Shown here: piece by piece, positions 29,392-39,110 of the stretch
Position numbering within the stretch: the first letter of the stretch is position 1
Layout of the letters: each line of letters begins with the position of its first letter
Assembly (NCBI RefSeq): GCF_014203155.1
Contig: NZ_JACHIK010000003.1
Span: 62,001-126,000 of the forward strand
From: Shinella fusca
GTDB lineage: Bacteria > Pseudomonadota > Alphaproteobacteria > Rhizobiales > Rhizobiaceae
Direction of reading: 5' to 3'
DNA length: 64,000 nucleotides
Made by a program: the position numbers and the translations under genes
The notes under the pieces: model-generated
What the model was told of the DNA's origin: nothing
Databases searched by the model: none
The model's input: the letters and a program-made list of their open reading frames with translations, nothing else

Positions 29392-30378
29392 ATGGCAGGC
29401 ATCGAACACAAGCAGGTGGAAGGCGACGAGGCGGGCATGCGCCTCGACCGCTGGTTCAAGGTCCATTACCCGGGCCTCGGCTTCGGCCAGCTCCAGAAAT
29501 TGCTGCGCTCCGGGCAGGTGCGCATCGACGGCGGGCGCGCCAAGAGCGACACGCGCGTGCAGCCCGGCCAGACGATCCGCATTCCCCCGATGGAGGTGGA
29601 TGCGAAGAAATCCGGCCCCATCGCCGGCCGCGACCTGAAGCATTCCCCGGACGGCGAGCTCCTCTCCCGCATGCTGCTGCACGAGGACGACAAGGTCTTC
29701 GTGCTCAACAAGCCGGCCGGCATCGCCGTGCAGGGCGGCTCGGGCGTCACCCGGCACATCGACAAGATGCTGGAGGCCTGGACGAGCCAGAAGGGCGAGA
29801 AGCCGCGCCTCGTGCACCGGCTCGACCGCGACACCTCGGGCGTCCTCGTCATCGCCCGCACGCGCGGCGCGGCGCAGAAGCTCACCGCCGCCTTCCGCGA
29901 GCGCGACACCAAGAAGACCTACTGGTCGCTGGTCAAGGGCGTGCCGAAGAAGCGCGAGGACAAGATCTCCACCTGGCTCGTCAAGGAGCAGACGCCGGAC
30001 GGCGACCGCATGCGCATCGCCAGGCACGGCGAAGACGGGGCGGACCATGCCGTCTCCTTCTACCGCGTCGTCGAGCAGGCCGGGCAGAACTTCGCCTGGC
30101 TGGAGATGGAGCCCTATACGGGGCGCACGCACCAGCTTCGCGTCCACGCCGCCCATATCGGCCACCCGATCCTCGGCGATCCGAAATATTTCGACGCGGA
30201 TACCAACTGGGCGTTTCCGGGTGGCGTGCAGAACCGCCTGCATCTCCATGCCCGCCATATCGACATCCCGCACCCCTCCGGCGGGCGCCTGCGCGTGACC
30301 GCGCCGCTGCCGCCGCACATGGTGCAGACCTGGAACCTCTTCGGCTTCGACCAGAACGCGGCGGACGAGGAAGACTGA
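29392..30378 (+). CDS. RluA-family pseudouridine synthase
   Basis: 328 residues. An S4 RNA-binding domain (about 18-75) precedes the catalytic domain with motif H-R-L-D-R-D-T-S-G, in which the second Asp is the catalytic residue. It continues to G-R-T-H-Q-L-R-V-H-A-A-H-I-G-H-P-I-L-G-D. This arrangement fits RluC/RluD-type enzymes that modify 23S rRNA; RluC is most likely. The stop overlaps the start of the HAD gene (TGATG). Confidence 0.92.
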   Translation: MAGIEHKQVEGDEAGMRLDRWFKVHYPGLGFGQLQKLLRSGQVRIDGGRAKSDTRVQPGQTIRIPPMEVDAKKSGPIAGRDLKHSPDGELLSRMLLHEDDKVFVLNKPAGIAVQGGSGVTRHIDKMLEAWTSQKGEKPRLVHRLDRDTSGVLVIARTRGAAQKLTAAFRERDTKKTYWSLVKGVPKKREDKISTWLVKEQTPDGDRMRIARHGEDGADHAVSFYRVVEQAGQNFAWLEMEPYTGRTHQLRVHAAHIGHPILGDPKYFDADTNWAFPGGVQNRLHLHARHIDIPHPSGGRLRVTAPLPPHMVQTWNLFGFDQNAADEED

Positions 30379-31043
30379 TGCGCCTCGTCCTCTTCGATTG
30401 CGACGGCACGCTGGTCGACAGCGCGAAGCTGATCCACGAGGTCATGGCGCGCACCTTCGTCGATTTCGGCTATATGCGACCGGACGTTTCCGAGACCAAG
30501 GCGATCATCGGCCTGACGCTCGACATCGCCATCGCCCGCATGCAGGGCAAGCCGCATGTCGACGAGGAGGCGCTGGCGATGACGGCGCACTACAAGGCGA
30601 CCTTCTCCGGCGTGCGCGCCGAACCCGGCTTCCAGGAGCCGCTCTTTCCCGGCATCGACGCCATGATGGCGCGGCTGGAGCGCGAGGACGACCTGATCCT
30701 CGGCGCCGTCACCGGCAAATCCCGCCGCGGCCTCGATCTCATCCGCGCCGCGCACGGCTTCGACAAGACGTTCTTCGTCTCGCGCACGGCGGACGACTGC
30801 CCCTCCAAGCCGCATCCGGCCATGGTCATGGAATGCTGCAGCGAGGCGGGCGTCGATGCGGCCCGCACGGTTGTCATCGGCGATGCGATTTACGATATGC
30901 AGATGGCGAAGGCGGCCGGCGCTTCGGCGATCGGCGTTTCCTGGGGCTATGCCTCTGTGCCCGAACTCGTCGAGGCCGGCGCGGACCACATCCTTCGCAC
31001 GCCCGCCGACCTTCTCGAATGGCTGGAGATTTCCGATGCGTGA
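30378..31043 (+). CDS. HAD-superfamily hydrolase
   Basis: 221 residues with motif I F-D-C-D-G-T-L-V-D-S (nucleophile Asp near residue 8), a Lys in motif III (K-P-H-P) and motif IV G-D-A-I-Y-D-M. The cap region follows motif I, as in phosphoglycolate phosphatase-like members. The substrate is undetermined. It overlaps the pseudouridine synthase stop by one base and the ATP12 gene by 8 bases, so the three genes are coupled. Confidence 0.9.
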   Translation: MRLVLFDCDGTLVDSAKLIHEVMARTFVDFGYMRPDVSETKAIIGLTLDIAIARMQGKPHVDEEALAMTAHYKATFSGVRAEPGFQEPLFPGIDAMMARLEREDDLILGAVTGKSRRGLDLIRAAHGFDKTFFVSRTADDCPSKPHPAMVMECCSEAGVDAARTVVIGDAIYDMQMAKAAGASAIGVSWGYASVPELVEAGADHILRTPADLLEWLEISDA

Positions 31044-31824
31044 CATTCTGAGCGACCTTTCCGATGCGATGAGCGATCCCGATCCGGTGCGCCGCGCGCA
31101 GATCCAGATGAAGCGGCCGCTGCCGAAGCGCTTCTACAAGGAGGTCTCGACCGACCGGACGGACGAGGGCTACCGCATCCTCATCGACGGGCGCCCGGTG
31201 CGCACGCCGGTCAAGAAGCTACTGGCCGTGCCCTCGCAGGCCATCGCCGACCGGCTGAAGGCCGAATGGGACGGGCAGGGCGAGGAGATCGACCCGGCGA
31301 CGATGCCGGTGACGCGCCTCGTCAACACCGCCATCGACGGCGTTGCCGGCAATTTCGACGCCGTCTTCGACGAGATCGTGCGCTTCGCCGGTACGGACAT
31401 GCTCTGCTACCGCGCGGATTCGCCGGCTGGCCTCGTCGAGCGCCAGCGCGAGGGCTGGGACCCGATCCTGCGCTGGGCGGCCGAGGCCAAGGGCGCGCGC
31501 TTCATCCTCGTCGAGGGCGTCATGCACCAGGAACAGCCTGCGCGGGCCGTCGAGGCTTTCGCCTCCGCGCTTTCCGGCTGGCGCGATCCGCTGGCGCTCG
31601 CGTGCCTCCACACCGTCACGACGCTGACCGGCTCGGCGCTGCTGGCGCTGGCGCTCGCCGAGGGCGTGATCGATGCCGAGACCGCCTGGACGCTCGCCCA
31701 TGTCGACGAGGACTGGCAGATCGAGCAATGGGGCACGGACGAGGAGGCCTTCCGCCGCCGGGAACTGCGCCGCGCGGAAATGAACGTCGCCGCCGCGGTG
31801 CTCGCCGAGGTCCCGCGCGCCTGA
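31036..31824 (+). CDS. ATP12 family chaperone for F1-ATPase assembly
   Basis: 262 residues from the ATG at 31036, inside the end of the HAD gene. The K-R-F-Y-K-E-V-S segment, L-L-A-V-P-S and [12 protein letters not shown] motifs, and a C-terminal [13 protein letters not shown] block are those of the ATP12 family. ATP12 binds the F1 alpha subunit during assembly in mitochondria, and the alphaproteobacterial homologue is presumed to do the same. Confidence 0.92.
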   Translation: MRDILSDLSDAMSDPDPVRRAQIQMKRPLPKRFYKEVSTDRTDEGYRILIDGRPVRTPVKKLLAVPSQAIADRLKAEWDGQGEEIDPATMPVTRLVNTAIDGVAGNFDAVFDEIVRFAGTDMLCYRADSPAGLVERQREGWDPILRWAAEAKGARFILVEGVMHQEQPARAVEAFASALSGWRDPLALACLHTVTTLTGSALLALALAEGVIDAETAWTLAHVDEDWQIEQWGTDEEAFRRRELRRAEMNVAAAVLAEVPRA

Positions 31825-31906
31825 GACGATCTATCTAGAACGGTCCTCTTCAAGCCCCCCGTTTCGCATGTTAAGTCATTGTCGAAACGGGAGGAACCGA
31901 GGGACC

Positions 31907-33439
31907 ATGAAGGAAATTCTCCACGAACTGGAAGCCCGGCGCGAGCGCGCCCGCATGGGCGGCGGCGCCGCCCGTATCGATGCGCAGCACAAGCGCGGCA
32001 AGCTGACCGCGCGCGAACGCATCGAGGTGTTCCTGGACGAGGGCTCCTTCGAGGAATTCGACATGTTCGTCGAGCACCGCTCGACGGATTTCGGCATGGA
32101 GAAGACGAAGATCGCCGGCGACGGCGTCGTCACCGGCTGGGGCACGGTGAACGGGCGCACCGTCTTCGTCTTCGCCAAGGACTTCACCGTCTTCGGCGGC
32201 TCGCTTTCCGAGACCCACGCCCAGAAGATCATGAAGGTCCAGGACATGGCGCTGAAGAACCGCGCGCCGATCGTCGGCCTTTACGATGCGGGCGGCGCGC
32301 GCATCCAGGAGGGCGTCGCCGCGCTCGGCGGCTATGCCGAGGTCTTCCAGCGCAACGTGCTCGCCTCCGGCGTCATCCCGCAGATTTCCGTCATCATGGG
32401 GCCGTGCGCGGGCGGCGACGTCTATTCGCCGGCCATGACCGATTTCATCTTCATGGTGCGCGACACGTCCTACATGTTCGTGACCGGCCCGGACGTCGTG
32501 AAGACCGTCACCAACGAGACGGTCACGGCGGAAGAGCTCGGCGGCGCCTCCGTCCACACGACGAAATCCTCCATCGCCGACGGAGCCTATGATAACGATG
32601 TCGACGCGCTGCTGCAGGTGCGCCGCCTCATCGACTTCCTGCCGCAGTCCAACACCTCGCCCGTGCCGGAGATCGAGTGCTTCCAGTCGGTGGAGGAGAC
32701 GGACGCCTCGCTCGACACGCTCGTGCCGGCGAACGCTAACAAGCCCTACGACATCAAGGAACTGATCGCAAAGACCGTCGACGAGGGCGATTTCTTCGAG
32801 ATCCAGGAGAGCTTTGCGAAGAACATCGTCTGCGGCTTCGGCCGCATCGAGGGGGCGACGGTCGGCTTCGTCGCCAACCAGCCGATGGTGCTGGCGGGCG
32901 TGCTCGATTCGGATGCCAGCCGCAAGGCGGCGCGCTTCGTGCGCTTCTGCGACTGCTTCGGCATTCCCGTCGTCACCTTCGTCGACGTGCCGGGCTTCCT
33001 GCCGGGGACGGCTCAGGAATATGGCGGCCTCATCAAGCACGGGGCCAAGCTGCTCTTCGCCTTTGCCGAGGCGACCGTGCCGAAGGTGACGCTGATCACG
33101 CGCAAAGCCTATGGCGGGGCCTATGACGTGATGGCGTCGAAACACCTGCGCGGCGACATCAATTATGCCTGGCCGACGGCGCAGATCGCGGTGATGGGCG
33201 CCAAGGGGGCGGTCGAGATCATCTTCCGCAAGGACATCGCCGACCCGGAGAAGATCGCCGCACATACGAAAATGTACGAGGATCGTTTCCTCTCGCCGTT
33301 CGTCGCGGCCGAGCGCGGCTATATCGACGAGGTGATCATGCCGCATTCCACGCGCAAGCGCATCGCGCGGGCGCTCAGGCTCCTGCGCAACAAGGATCTC
33401 GAAAACCCCTGGAAGAAGCACGACAACATTCCGCTTTGA
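31907..33439 (+). CDS. pccB: Propionyl-CoA carboxylase beta chain (carboxyltransferase)
   Basis: 510 residues from the ATG at 31907, preceded by CCGAGGGACC. The carboxyltransferase domain shows G-G-A-R-I-Q-E-G-V and M-G-P-C-A-G-G in the first half and A-Y-G-G-A-Y-D-V-M in the second. These form the two oxyanion holes. It transfers CO2 from biotin on PccA to propionyl-CoA. The alpha subunit gene lies 6.7 kb away on the same strand. DoxX follows 20 bases later. Confidence 0.95.
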   Translation: MKEILHELEARRERARMGGGAARIDAQHKRGKLTARERIEVFLDEGSFEEFDMFVEHRSTDFGMEKTKIAGDGVVTGWGTVNGRTVFVFAKDFTVFGGSLSETHAQKIMKVQDMALKNRAPIVGLYDAGGARIQEGVAALGGYAEVFQRNVLASGVIPQISVIMGPCAGGDVYSPAMTDFIFMVRDTSYMFVTGPDVVKTVTNETVTAEELGGASVHTTKSSIADGAYDNDVDALLQVRRLIDFLPQSNTSPVPEIECFQSVEETDASLDTLVPANANKPYDIKELIAKTVDEGDFFEIQESFAKNIVCGFGRIEGATVGFVANQPMVLAGVLDSDASRKAARFVRFCDCFGIPVVTFVDVPGFLPGTAQEYGGLIKHGAKLLFAFAEATVPKVTLITRKAYGGAYDVMASKHLRGDINYAWPTAQIAVMGAKGAVEIIFRKDIADPEKIAAHTKMYEDRFLSPFVAAERGYIDEVIMPHSTRKRIARALRLLRNKDLENPWKKHDNIPL

Positions 33440-33459
33440 ACCGCAAGGAGGATTTCCCG

Positions 33460-33849
33460 ATGTTCGATCGCCTTTCCGCCTACCGCCCGCAGGCGCTCGC
33501 CGCGCTCCGTATCGTGGCGGCGCTGCTCTTCATCGAGCACGGCACGCAGAAATTCATCGATTTCCCGCCGGCCGAGCAGCCCTTCGGCGACCTGATGAAC
33601 ATCCTTGGCGTGGCGGGCGTGCTGGAGGTCGTCGGCGGCGTGCTGATCCTCATCGGTCTCTTCACGCGGCCGGTCGCCTTCGTGCTCTGCGGCTTCATGG
33701 CGGTCGCCTATTTCATGGCGCATGCGCCGCAGAGCTTCTTTCCGATCAACAACCGCGGCGATGCCGCGGTCCTCTTCTGCTTCGTCTTCCTGTACCTCAC
33801 GGCAGCGGGGCCGGGCGCCTTCGCGCTCGACAACGGCCGCCGCAGTTAG
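33460..33849 (+). CDS. DoxX family membrane protein
   Basis: 129 residues from the ATG at 33460, with a strong AAGGAGG ribosome site. Four hydrophobic helices are visible, with the family motif F-I-E-H-G-T-Q-K and V-G-G-V-L-I-L-I-G-L-F-T-R. DoxX proteins are quinone-linked or stress-related inner-membrane proteins of unsettled function. It follows pccB by 20 bases and overlaps the convergent gdx gene by 4 bases. Confidence 0.88.
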   Translation: MFDRLSAYRPQALAALRIVAALLFIEHGTQKFIDFPPAEQPFGDLMNILGVAGVLEVVGGVLILIGLFTRPVAFVLCGFMAVAYFMAHAPQSFFPINNRGDAAVLFCFVFLYLTAAGPGAFALDNGRRS

Positions 33850-34160
33850 GCGACGAACTTCAGGCCGAGGATGCCGGTGACGATGAGCGCGATGCAGCCG
33901 AGGCGCATCGCCGTCGCCGGCTCGGCGAAGAGGACTATGCCGAGGATGACGGTGCCGACCGTGCCGATGCCGGTCCAGACCGCATAGGCCGTGCCCATGG
34001 GCAGCGTCTTCACGGCAAGGCCGAGAAGCACGATGCTGACCAGCATGGAGCCGGCGGTGAGCGCCGTCGGAAGGGGCTTGGTGAAGCCGTCGGTATATTT
34101 GAGGCCGATGGCCCAGCCGATTTCAAAGAGGCCGGCAAGGGTGAGAAGGATCCAGGGCAT
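33846..34160 (-). CDS. gdx: Guanidinium exporter Gdx (SugE-type SMR protein)
   Basis: 104 residues, four transmembrane helices. The Gdx/SugE subgroup signature is present: G-L-F-E-I-G-W-A-I-G-L-K-Y, with the essential Glu in helix 1, and G-T-A-Y-A-V-W-T-G-I-G. This subgroup exports guanidinium in exchange for protons, unlike EmrE multidrug members. The leader carries ACGR hairpins of the guanidine-II type, which strongly supports the assignment. GGAG lies 8 bases before the ATG. Confidence 0.93.
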   Translation of the reverse strand: MPWILLTLAGLFEIGWAIGLKYTDGFTKPLPTALTAGSMLVSIVLLGLAVKTLPMGTAYAVWTGIGTVGTVILGIVLFAEPATAMRLGCIALIVTGILGLKFVA

Positions 34161-34182
34161 TCTGCCTACTCCGTTTCAAGGA

Positions 34183-34236
34183 GCGAGGCCGTCCCCGCGA
34201 TCGTGACCGGATCGTTCCGGCGGTAGCCGTCTACCG
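34183..34236 (-). promoter_or_regulatory. Guanidine-II (mini-ykkC)-type riboswitch with three ACGR hairpins
   Basis: Three consecutive stem-loops have ACGR tetraloops on the minus strand. H1 is 34236-34221, CGGTAG-ACGG-CTACCG. H2 is 34220-34207, CCGGA-ACGA-TCCGG. H3 is 34198-34183, GCGGGG-ACGG-CCTCGC with one G-U. The H1-H2 gap is zero and the H2-H3 gap is 8 bases. Described guanidine-II riboswitches have two such hairpins whose loops pair with each other. The last base of H3 also belongs to CTCC (34183-34180), which can pair with the GGAG ribosome site (34172-34169). Guanidine-stabilised H3 would thus favour translation of gdx. Confidence 0.85.
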
Positions 34237-34242
34237 GAGTGG

Positions 34243-34271
34243 ACTATCGTTCATCCGCGCTGTGGTCGCAA
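34243..34271 (-). promoter_or_regulatory. Promoter of gdx
   Basis: On the minus strand TTGCGA (34271-34266), a 17-base spacer and GATAGT (34248-34243) form a sigma70-like promoter. The expected transcription start, about seven bases later, falls at the first base of hairpin H1. The transcript would therefore begin with the riboswitch. Confidence 0.5.
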
Positions 34272-34316
34272 GGGCAGGGGCGGCATGCCAGCCATGCGCC
34301 CCCGCCATATCCGTTC

Positions 34317-35150
34317 TCACCCAAGGCGCTCGGCGTGCCATTTCAGGTGATCGTCCATGAAGGTCGAGATGAAGTAGTAGGAATGGTCGTAGCGCTCGTG
34401 CATGCGCAGCGTCACGTCGATGCCGGTGCCCTTCACCGCCTCCTCGAAGAGCCAGGGGCGAAGGCCGTTTTCGAGGAAGCCGTCCGCCTTGCCCTGGTCG
34501 ATCAGGAATTCCGGGAAGCGGGCGCCGTCGGCGACGAGCGCGCAGGCATCGTATTCACGCCATTTCGCCCTGTCCGTGCCGAGGTATTTCTCGAAGGCGG
34601 GCACGGACCAGTCGGCGGTCGAGGGCTCGACGATGGGGGCGAAGGCCGAGCAGCTCCTGAAGCGGTCCGGGTTCTTCAGCGCGATGGTCATCGCGCCATG
34701 GCCGCCCATCGAATGGCCGAAGATGCCCTGCCGGTCCATGTCCATGCGGAAGTGCTGGCTGACGAAATTCGGCAGCTCCTCCGTGACATAGCTGTACATC
34801 TGGTAGTTTTCCGCCCAGGGCTCCTCGGTGGCGTCGAGGTAGAAGCCGGCGCCCTTGCCCATCTGCCAGTTGGTCAATTCGTCCGGCACGTCGTTGCCGC
34901 GCGGGCTGGTATCCGGGCAGACGACGATGAGGCCGAGTTCGGCGGCCATGCGGCGGTATTCGCCCTTTTCCATCACATTGGCGTGGGTGCAGGTGAGGCC
35001 GGAGAGATACCAGAGCACCGGGCGCGGCTCGCGGATTGCCTGCGGCGGCACGAAGACGGCAAAGGTCATCTCGCATTTGCAGGCTTCGGAGTCATGGGCG
35101 AAGACGCCCTGCATGCCGCCGAAGGCCGTGTTCTGGGAAAGCACTTTCAT
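34317..35150 (-). CDS. fghA: S-formylglutathione hydrolase
   Basis: 277 residues from the ATG at 35150. The serine nucleophile is S147 in G-H-S-M-G-G-H-G. The W-Y-L-S-G-L-T-C-T segment and the C-terminal H-S-Y-Y-F-I-S-T-F motif, with the catalytic His, are those of esterase D/FghA. It releases formate and glutathione in the formaldehyde pathway, directly after FrmA. FrmA lies in the same strand direction about 2.2 kb upstream. It starts 17 bases after the DUF1345 gene. Confidence 0.95.
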   Translation of the reverse strand: MKVLSQNTAFGGMQGVFAHDSEACKCEMTFAVFVPPQAIREPRPVLWYLSGLTCTHANVMEKGEYRRMAAELGLIVVCPDTSPRGNDVPDELTNWQMGKGAGFYLDATEEPWAENYQMYSYVTEELPNFVSQHFRMDMDRQGIFGHSMGGHGAMTIALKNPDRFRSCSAFAPIVEPSTADWSVPAFEKYLGTDRAKWREYDACALVADGARFPEFLIDQGKADGFLENGLRPWLFEEAVKGTGIDVTLRMHERYDHSYYFISTFMDDHLKWHAERLG

Positions 35151-35167
35151 GGAAAACTCCGGTTGTT

Positions 35168-35824
35168 TCAGGATGCGAGCGCCACGGCGGCATTGACCGC
35201 GGCCGCCACAAGCACCGTGTTGAAGAAGAAGGAGACGACCGCGTGCACGAGATTGATCTTGCGCATGTCGGTGGCGGTGATCGCGACGTCCGAGGTCTGC
35301 GCCGTCATGCCGATCACGAAGGCGAAATAGAGGAAATCGTAGGCGTCCGGCGGGGCCTTGCCGGGAAAGTCGAGGCCGCGGCCGGCATCGGTGCTCGCCT
35401 CCGTGCTGCCGGGCCGCCAGTAGATATGGGCGTAGTGGATGGCGGCCATCGTGTGGATCGTCAGCCAGCCGAGGGCGACCGAGGAGAAGGCGAGCGTGAA
35501 TTCCAGGCCCGTCGCGTTCGGCCGGTTCAGCACCACGAAGAGCGAGCCCATGGAAATGGCGACGGCCGCGAAGGTGACAGTGAAGATGATGGCGGCCGGC
35601 TCGTCGGTATCCGTCGCGTAGTGTTCGAGATAGGCGGCCGTCAGGTGCGGCAGGCGTACCGCCGTCAGCCCGAGATAGCACAGGAAGAAGGTGTTGGCCG
35701 CGATGTCGACGGCGAACAGCGGCTTCAGCCAGAGGGCGACGGCAAGCGCGACCGCGGATGCGGCGAGGCCGACATAGAACGGCAGGTGCCGGCCGAAGGT
35801 CCTGGGTCCGGGATCGGCCTTCAT
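35168..35824 (-). CDS. DUF1345 membrane protein
   Basis: 218 residues from the ATG at 35824, which overlaps the yaiI stop by four bases (ATGA). Five or six hydrophobic helices are visible. The family motifs T-V-R-L-P-H-L-type and A-A-I-H-Y-A-H-I-Y-W are present. Function is unknown. Position between the YaiI and FghA genes points to co-transcription but not to a function. Confidence 0.85.
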   Translation of the reverse strand: MKADPGPRTFGRHLPFYVGLAASAVALAVALWLKPLFAVDIAANTFFLCYLGLTAVRLPHLTAAYLEHYATDTDEPAAIIFTVTFAAVAISMGSLFVVLNRPNATGLEFTLAFSSVALGWLTIHTMAAIHYAHIYWRPGSTEASTDAGRGLDFPGKAPPDAYDFLYFAFVIGMTAQTSDVAITATDMRKINLVHAVVSFFFNTVLVAAAVNAAVALAS

Positions 35825-36300
35825 GGCGCCGACCTGCCGGGCGCCGTCTTCGCGCGGCGGCAAAGGCGATCGAGCGTTTCGAGGAAGGCGGAGCGGTCGC
35901 GCGGCGAGAACGCGGCGTTGTAGCCCTTGCTTTCGCCGGTCTCGCGCAGGTGCGCGCCGAGATCGCGCATGGCGCTCGCCATGCCGATGTTCGCCTTGTC
36001 GAAGAGCCGTCCGGTCGGGCCGGTGACATGGGCGCCGGCGGCGACCGTGCGCCCGGCAAGCGGCACGTCGGCGGTCACGACGATGTCGCCCTCGCGCACA
36101 TTCTCCGCGATCCAGTCGTCCGCCGCGTCGAAGGCGCCGGAAACGATGACGTTGCGCACCATCGGATCGCGGGACGGCCGCAGGCCGGAATTGGCGACGA
36201 AGGTCACCGGCAGGCCGTGCCGTTCCGCAACCTTGAGGATTTCCGGCTTCACCGGGCAGGCGTCGGCATCGACATAGATGGTTGGAAGGCTTTCTGTCAT
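35821..36300 (-). CDS. YaiI/YqxD family protein (DUF188)
   Basis: 159 residues. It starts I-Y-V-D-A-D-A-C-P-V-K and has D-W-I-A-E-N-V-R-E-G-D-I-V-V-T-A-D-V-P-L-A in the middle, the conserved acidic core of DUF188 with a PIN-like fold. A nuclease role has been suggested for the fold but not shown for this family. Coupled by a 4-base overlap to the DUF1345 gene. Confidence 0.9.
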   Translation of the reverse strand: MTESLPTIYVDADACPVKPEILKVAERHGLPVTFVANSGLRPSRDPMVRNVIVSGAFDAADDWIAENVREGDIVVTADVPLAGRTVAAGAHVTGPTGRLFDKANIGMASAMRDLGAHLRETGESKGYNAAFSPRDRSAFLETLDRLCRRAKTAPGRSAP

Positions 36301-36328
36301 CCGCTCCGCTCGTTTTCCTTTTCCGCCG

Positions 36329-36817
36329 TCACCGCCGCGCGGCGCCCTTGCCGTCGGGCGTCGCGGCGCTGGCGGGCACGTTGGCGGTGCTTTTCGCGGT
36401 CGTCGCGGACTTTCTGCCGTCGTTCGGGCGCCAGAGCTCCGTGCCGAGCGCCTTTCCCTTCATGCTGGACCAGACCCCCGACCACGACCCGTCACCCTGG
36501 AGCTCGTAGAGCGCGATGCCGTGGCTCTTGCCGGCGTCGTAGCTGACGGCGAAGGTGCGGTCCGAGCCGGCCGCCAGCGTGCCGATGCCGTGTGTCTCGT
36601 CCTTCCCGAAGCGCCAGGTGACGGCATAGGTCTCGCCGGTCCTGCGCACCTCGACCACGCCCTTGTAGGGACTGTGGTCGCCGGGATTGGTGCCGGTCAT
36701 GGCATAGGTGCCCTCCGGTCCCGCGAGCGCCTGCCACGGCAACAGGCCGGCCGCCGCGAAAAGGGTGGCGGCGGCGATGCGTCTGCCCTGCATTCCCGGC
36801 TTTCTCGCGATGGTCAT
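36329..36817 (-). CDS. Secreted hypothetical protein
   Basis: 162 residues from the ATG at 36817, with AAGGGGGA upstream. A Sec signal peptide is clear: a basic start, A-A-A-T-L-F-A-A-A-G-L-L-P, and a cleavage site after A-L-A near residue 32. The mature part is a repeated beta-strand pattern (G-T-Y-A-M-T-G, Y-A-V-T-W-R-F-G-K) with a Ser/Ala/Lys-rich tail. It resembles small periplasmic proteins of unknown role in rhizobia. I do not assign a function. Confidence 0.7.
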   Translation of the reverse strand: MTIARKPGMQGRRIAAATLFAAAGLLPWQALAGPEGTYAMTGTNPGDHSPYKGVVEVRRTGETYAVTWRFGKDETHGIGTLAAGSDRTFAVSYDAGKSHGIALYELQGDGSWSGVWSSMKGKALGTELWRPNDGRKSATTAKSTANVPASAATPDGKGAARR

Positions 36818-36868
36818 GGCTGTCCCCCTTGAATGACCGCTCCGTCTCTCCCGTCCTTTTACACCGGA

Positions 36869-37341
36869 TCAGGCGGTTTGCGGATGCCTTTCGGCAGGGC
36901 GCAGCATGTCGATATGGGGAATGCCGTCCTCGACATATTCTTCCGACGTCGGCGCAAAGCCGAGGGCGCGGTAGAAGCCTTCGAGATGGCTCTGCGCGGA
37001 AAGCGCGATGGGCGCGCCGGGGAAATGCGCCTCGCAGGCGCCGATCGCCTCGCGCATCAGCACCTCGCCGAGGCCTTTTCCCCGGTAACCGGGCGCGACG
37101 ACGACCCGGCCGATGCGCGGCGGCTCGCCGTCCGGCCGGAAGAGCCGCGCATAGCCGGCCGTATCGCCGCCGACCAGCAGGCGAAGGTGCAGCGCCTCTT
37201 CATCCCAGCCGTCCAGCTCGGGATAGGCGCAGGCCTGCTCGACGACGAAGACGTCCACGCGCAGCTTGAGGAGCGCATAGAGCTCGGCGGCGGAGAACGC
37301 GTCCATCCTCCGCACGTCGACGCTGTAGGCGGGTGCCGCGG

Positions 37342-37345
<4 letters not shown>
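36869..37345 (-). CDS. GNAT acetyltransferase, ElaA family
   Basis: 158 residues from a TTG at 37345 that overlaps the frmA stop (TTGA). An ATG 15 codons inside (37300) is an alternative. The ElaA block [16 protein letters not shown] is present. The acetyl-CoA loop [11 protein letters not shown] fits the GNAT Q/RxxGxG/A motif. The substrate is unknown. It appears translationally coupled to frmA. Confidence 0.85.
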
Positions 37346-38469
<1,124 letters not shown>

Positions 38470-38550
38470 CTTTGTCTCCCTTCACGGATTCTCTTGTCGG
38501 CCGACCATTGCAGAGCCGGCACGGTGCCTCAAGGGCGGTTGGTGGAAAAT

Positions 38551-38955
38551 TCAGCCTCTGTCCCGGGCGATCAGCCGGGCGATCTCGGCTTCGAGCGCGG
38601 CGATCGCCCGGCCCGTCTCATCGTGCAGATGGCGGACCTCGCGCAACTGGCGCAGAAGCGGATGCAGGTGCTCGTCGCCGGGCGGGTCGGCGGGCGCCTC
38701 GCCGATGCCGGCGATCAGCCAGGAGGGGGAAACCGAAAGCACGCCGGCCAGCATGAAGAGCGCCTTGGTGTCCGGTTCCGCATGGTCGCGCTCCCAGCCG
38801 CCCACCGTGTCTTCCGGCAGGCCGATGCGGGCGGCAAGGTCTTCCAGCGACAGGTTCAGCGCGTCGCGCGCGCGCCAGATGCGCCCGCCCAGCGTGTCGC
38901 CATCGGCGCGGCCCGAGGGGAAGGGGATGGTGTTGCTCTCTCCGGGGAAGGTCAT
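38551..38955 (-). CDS. XRE-family transcriptional regulator
   Basis: 134 residues. A helix-turn-helix domain occupies about 24-85 (L-S-L-E-D-L-A-A-R-I-G-L-P-E-D-T-V-G-G-W-E). A short helical tail follows, with I-A-A-L-E-A-E-I-A-R-L at the C-terminus. It lies immediately upstream of frmA in the same direction and may regulate the formaldehyde genes or itself. The divergent DMT transporter starts 155 bases away. Confidence 0.85.
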   Translation of the reverse strand: MTFPGESNTIPFPSGRADGDTLGGRIWRARDALNLSLEDLAARIGLPEDTVGGWERDHAEPDTKALFMLAGVLSVSPSWLIAGIGEAPADPPGDEHLHPLLRQLREVRHLHDETGRAIAALEAEIARLIARDRG

Positions 38956-39110
38956 GGCGGCCTCCGTTTTTCGTCGCGCGAGCTTACAGGCAAGAACGCG
39001 GCGCGGGCTACCTCAAATGCGCCGCTTCGCGCCGCGCGCGGGCGGCAGGATTTCCGGCATTGCCAGCCGGCGGAAAAGAGCTATTGGAAGAGCGAGCGAA
39101 GGAGTGACCG

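Noticed and set aside
29362-30318. Long minus-strand frame opposite the RluA-type gene
   Set aside because: Shadow of the pseudouridine synthase on the plus strand, which has full catalytic motifs.
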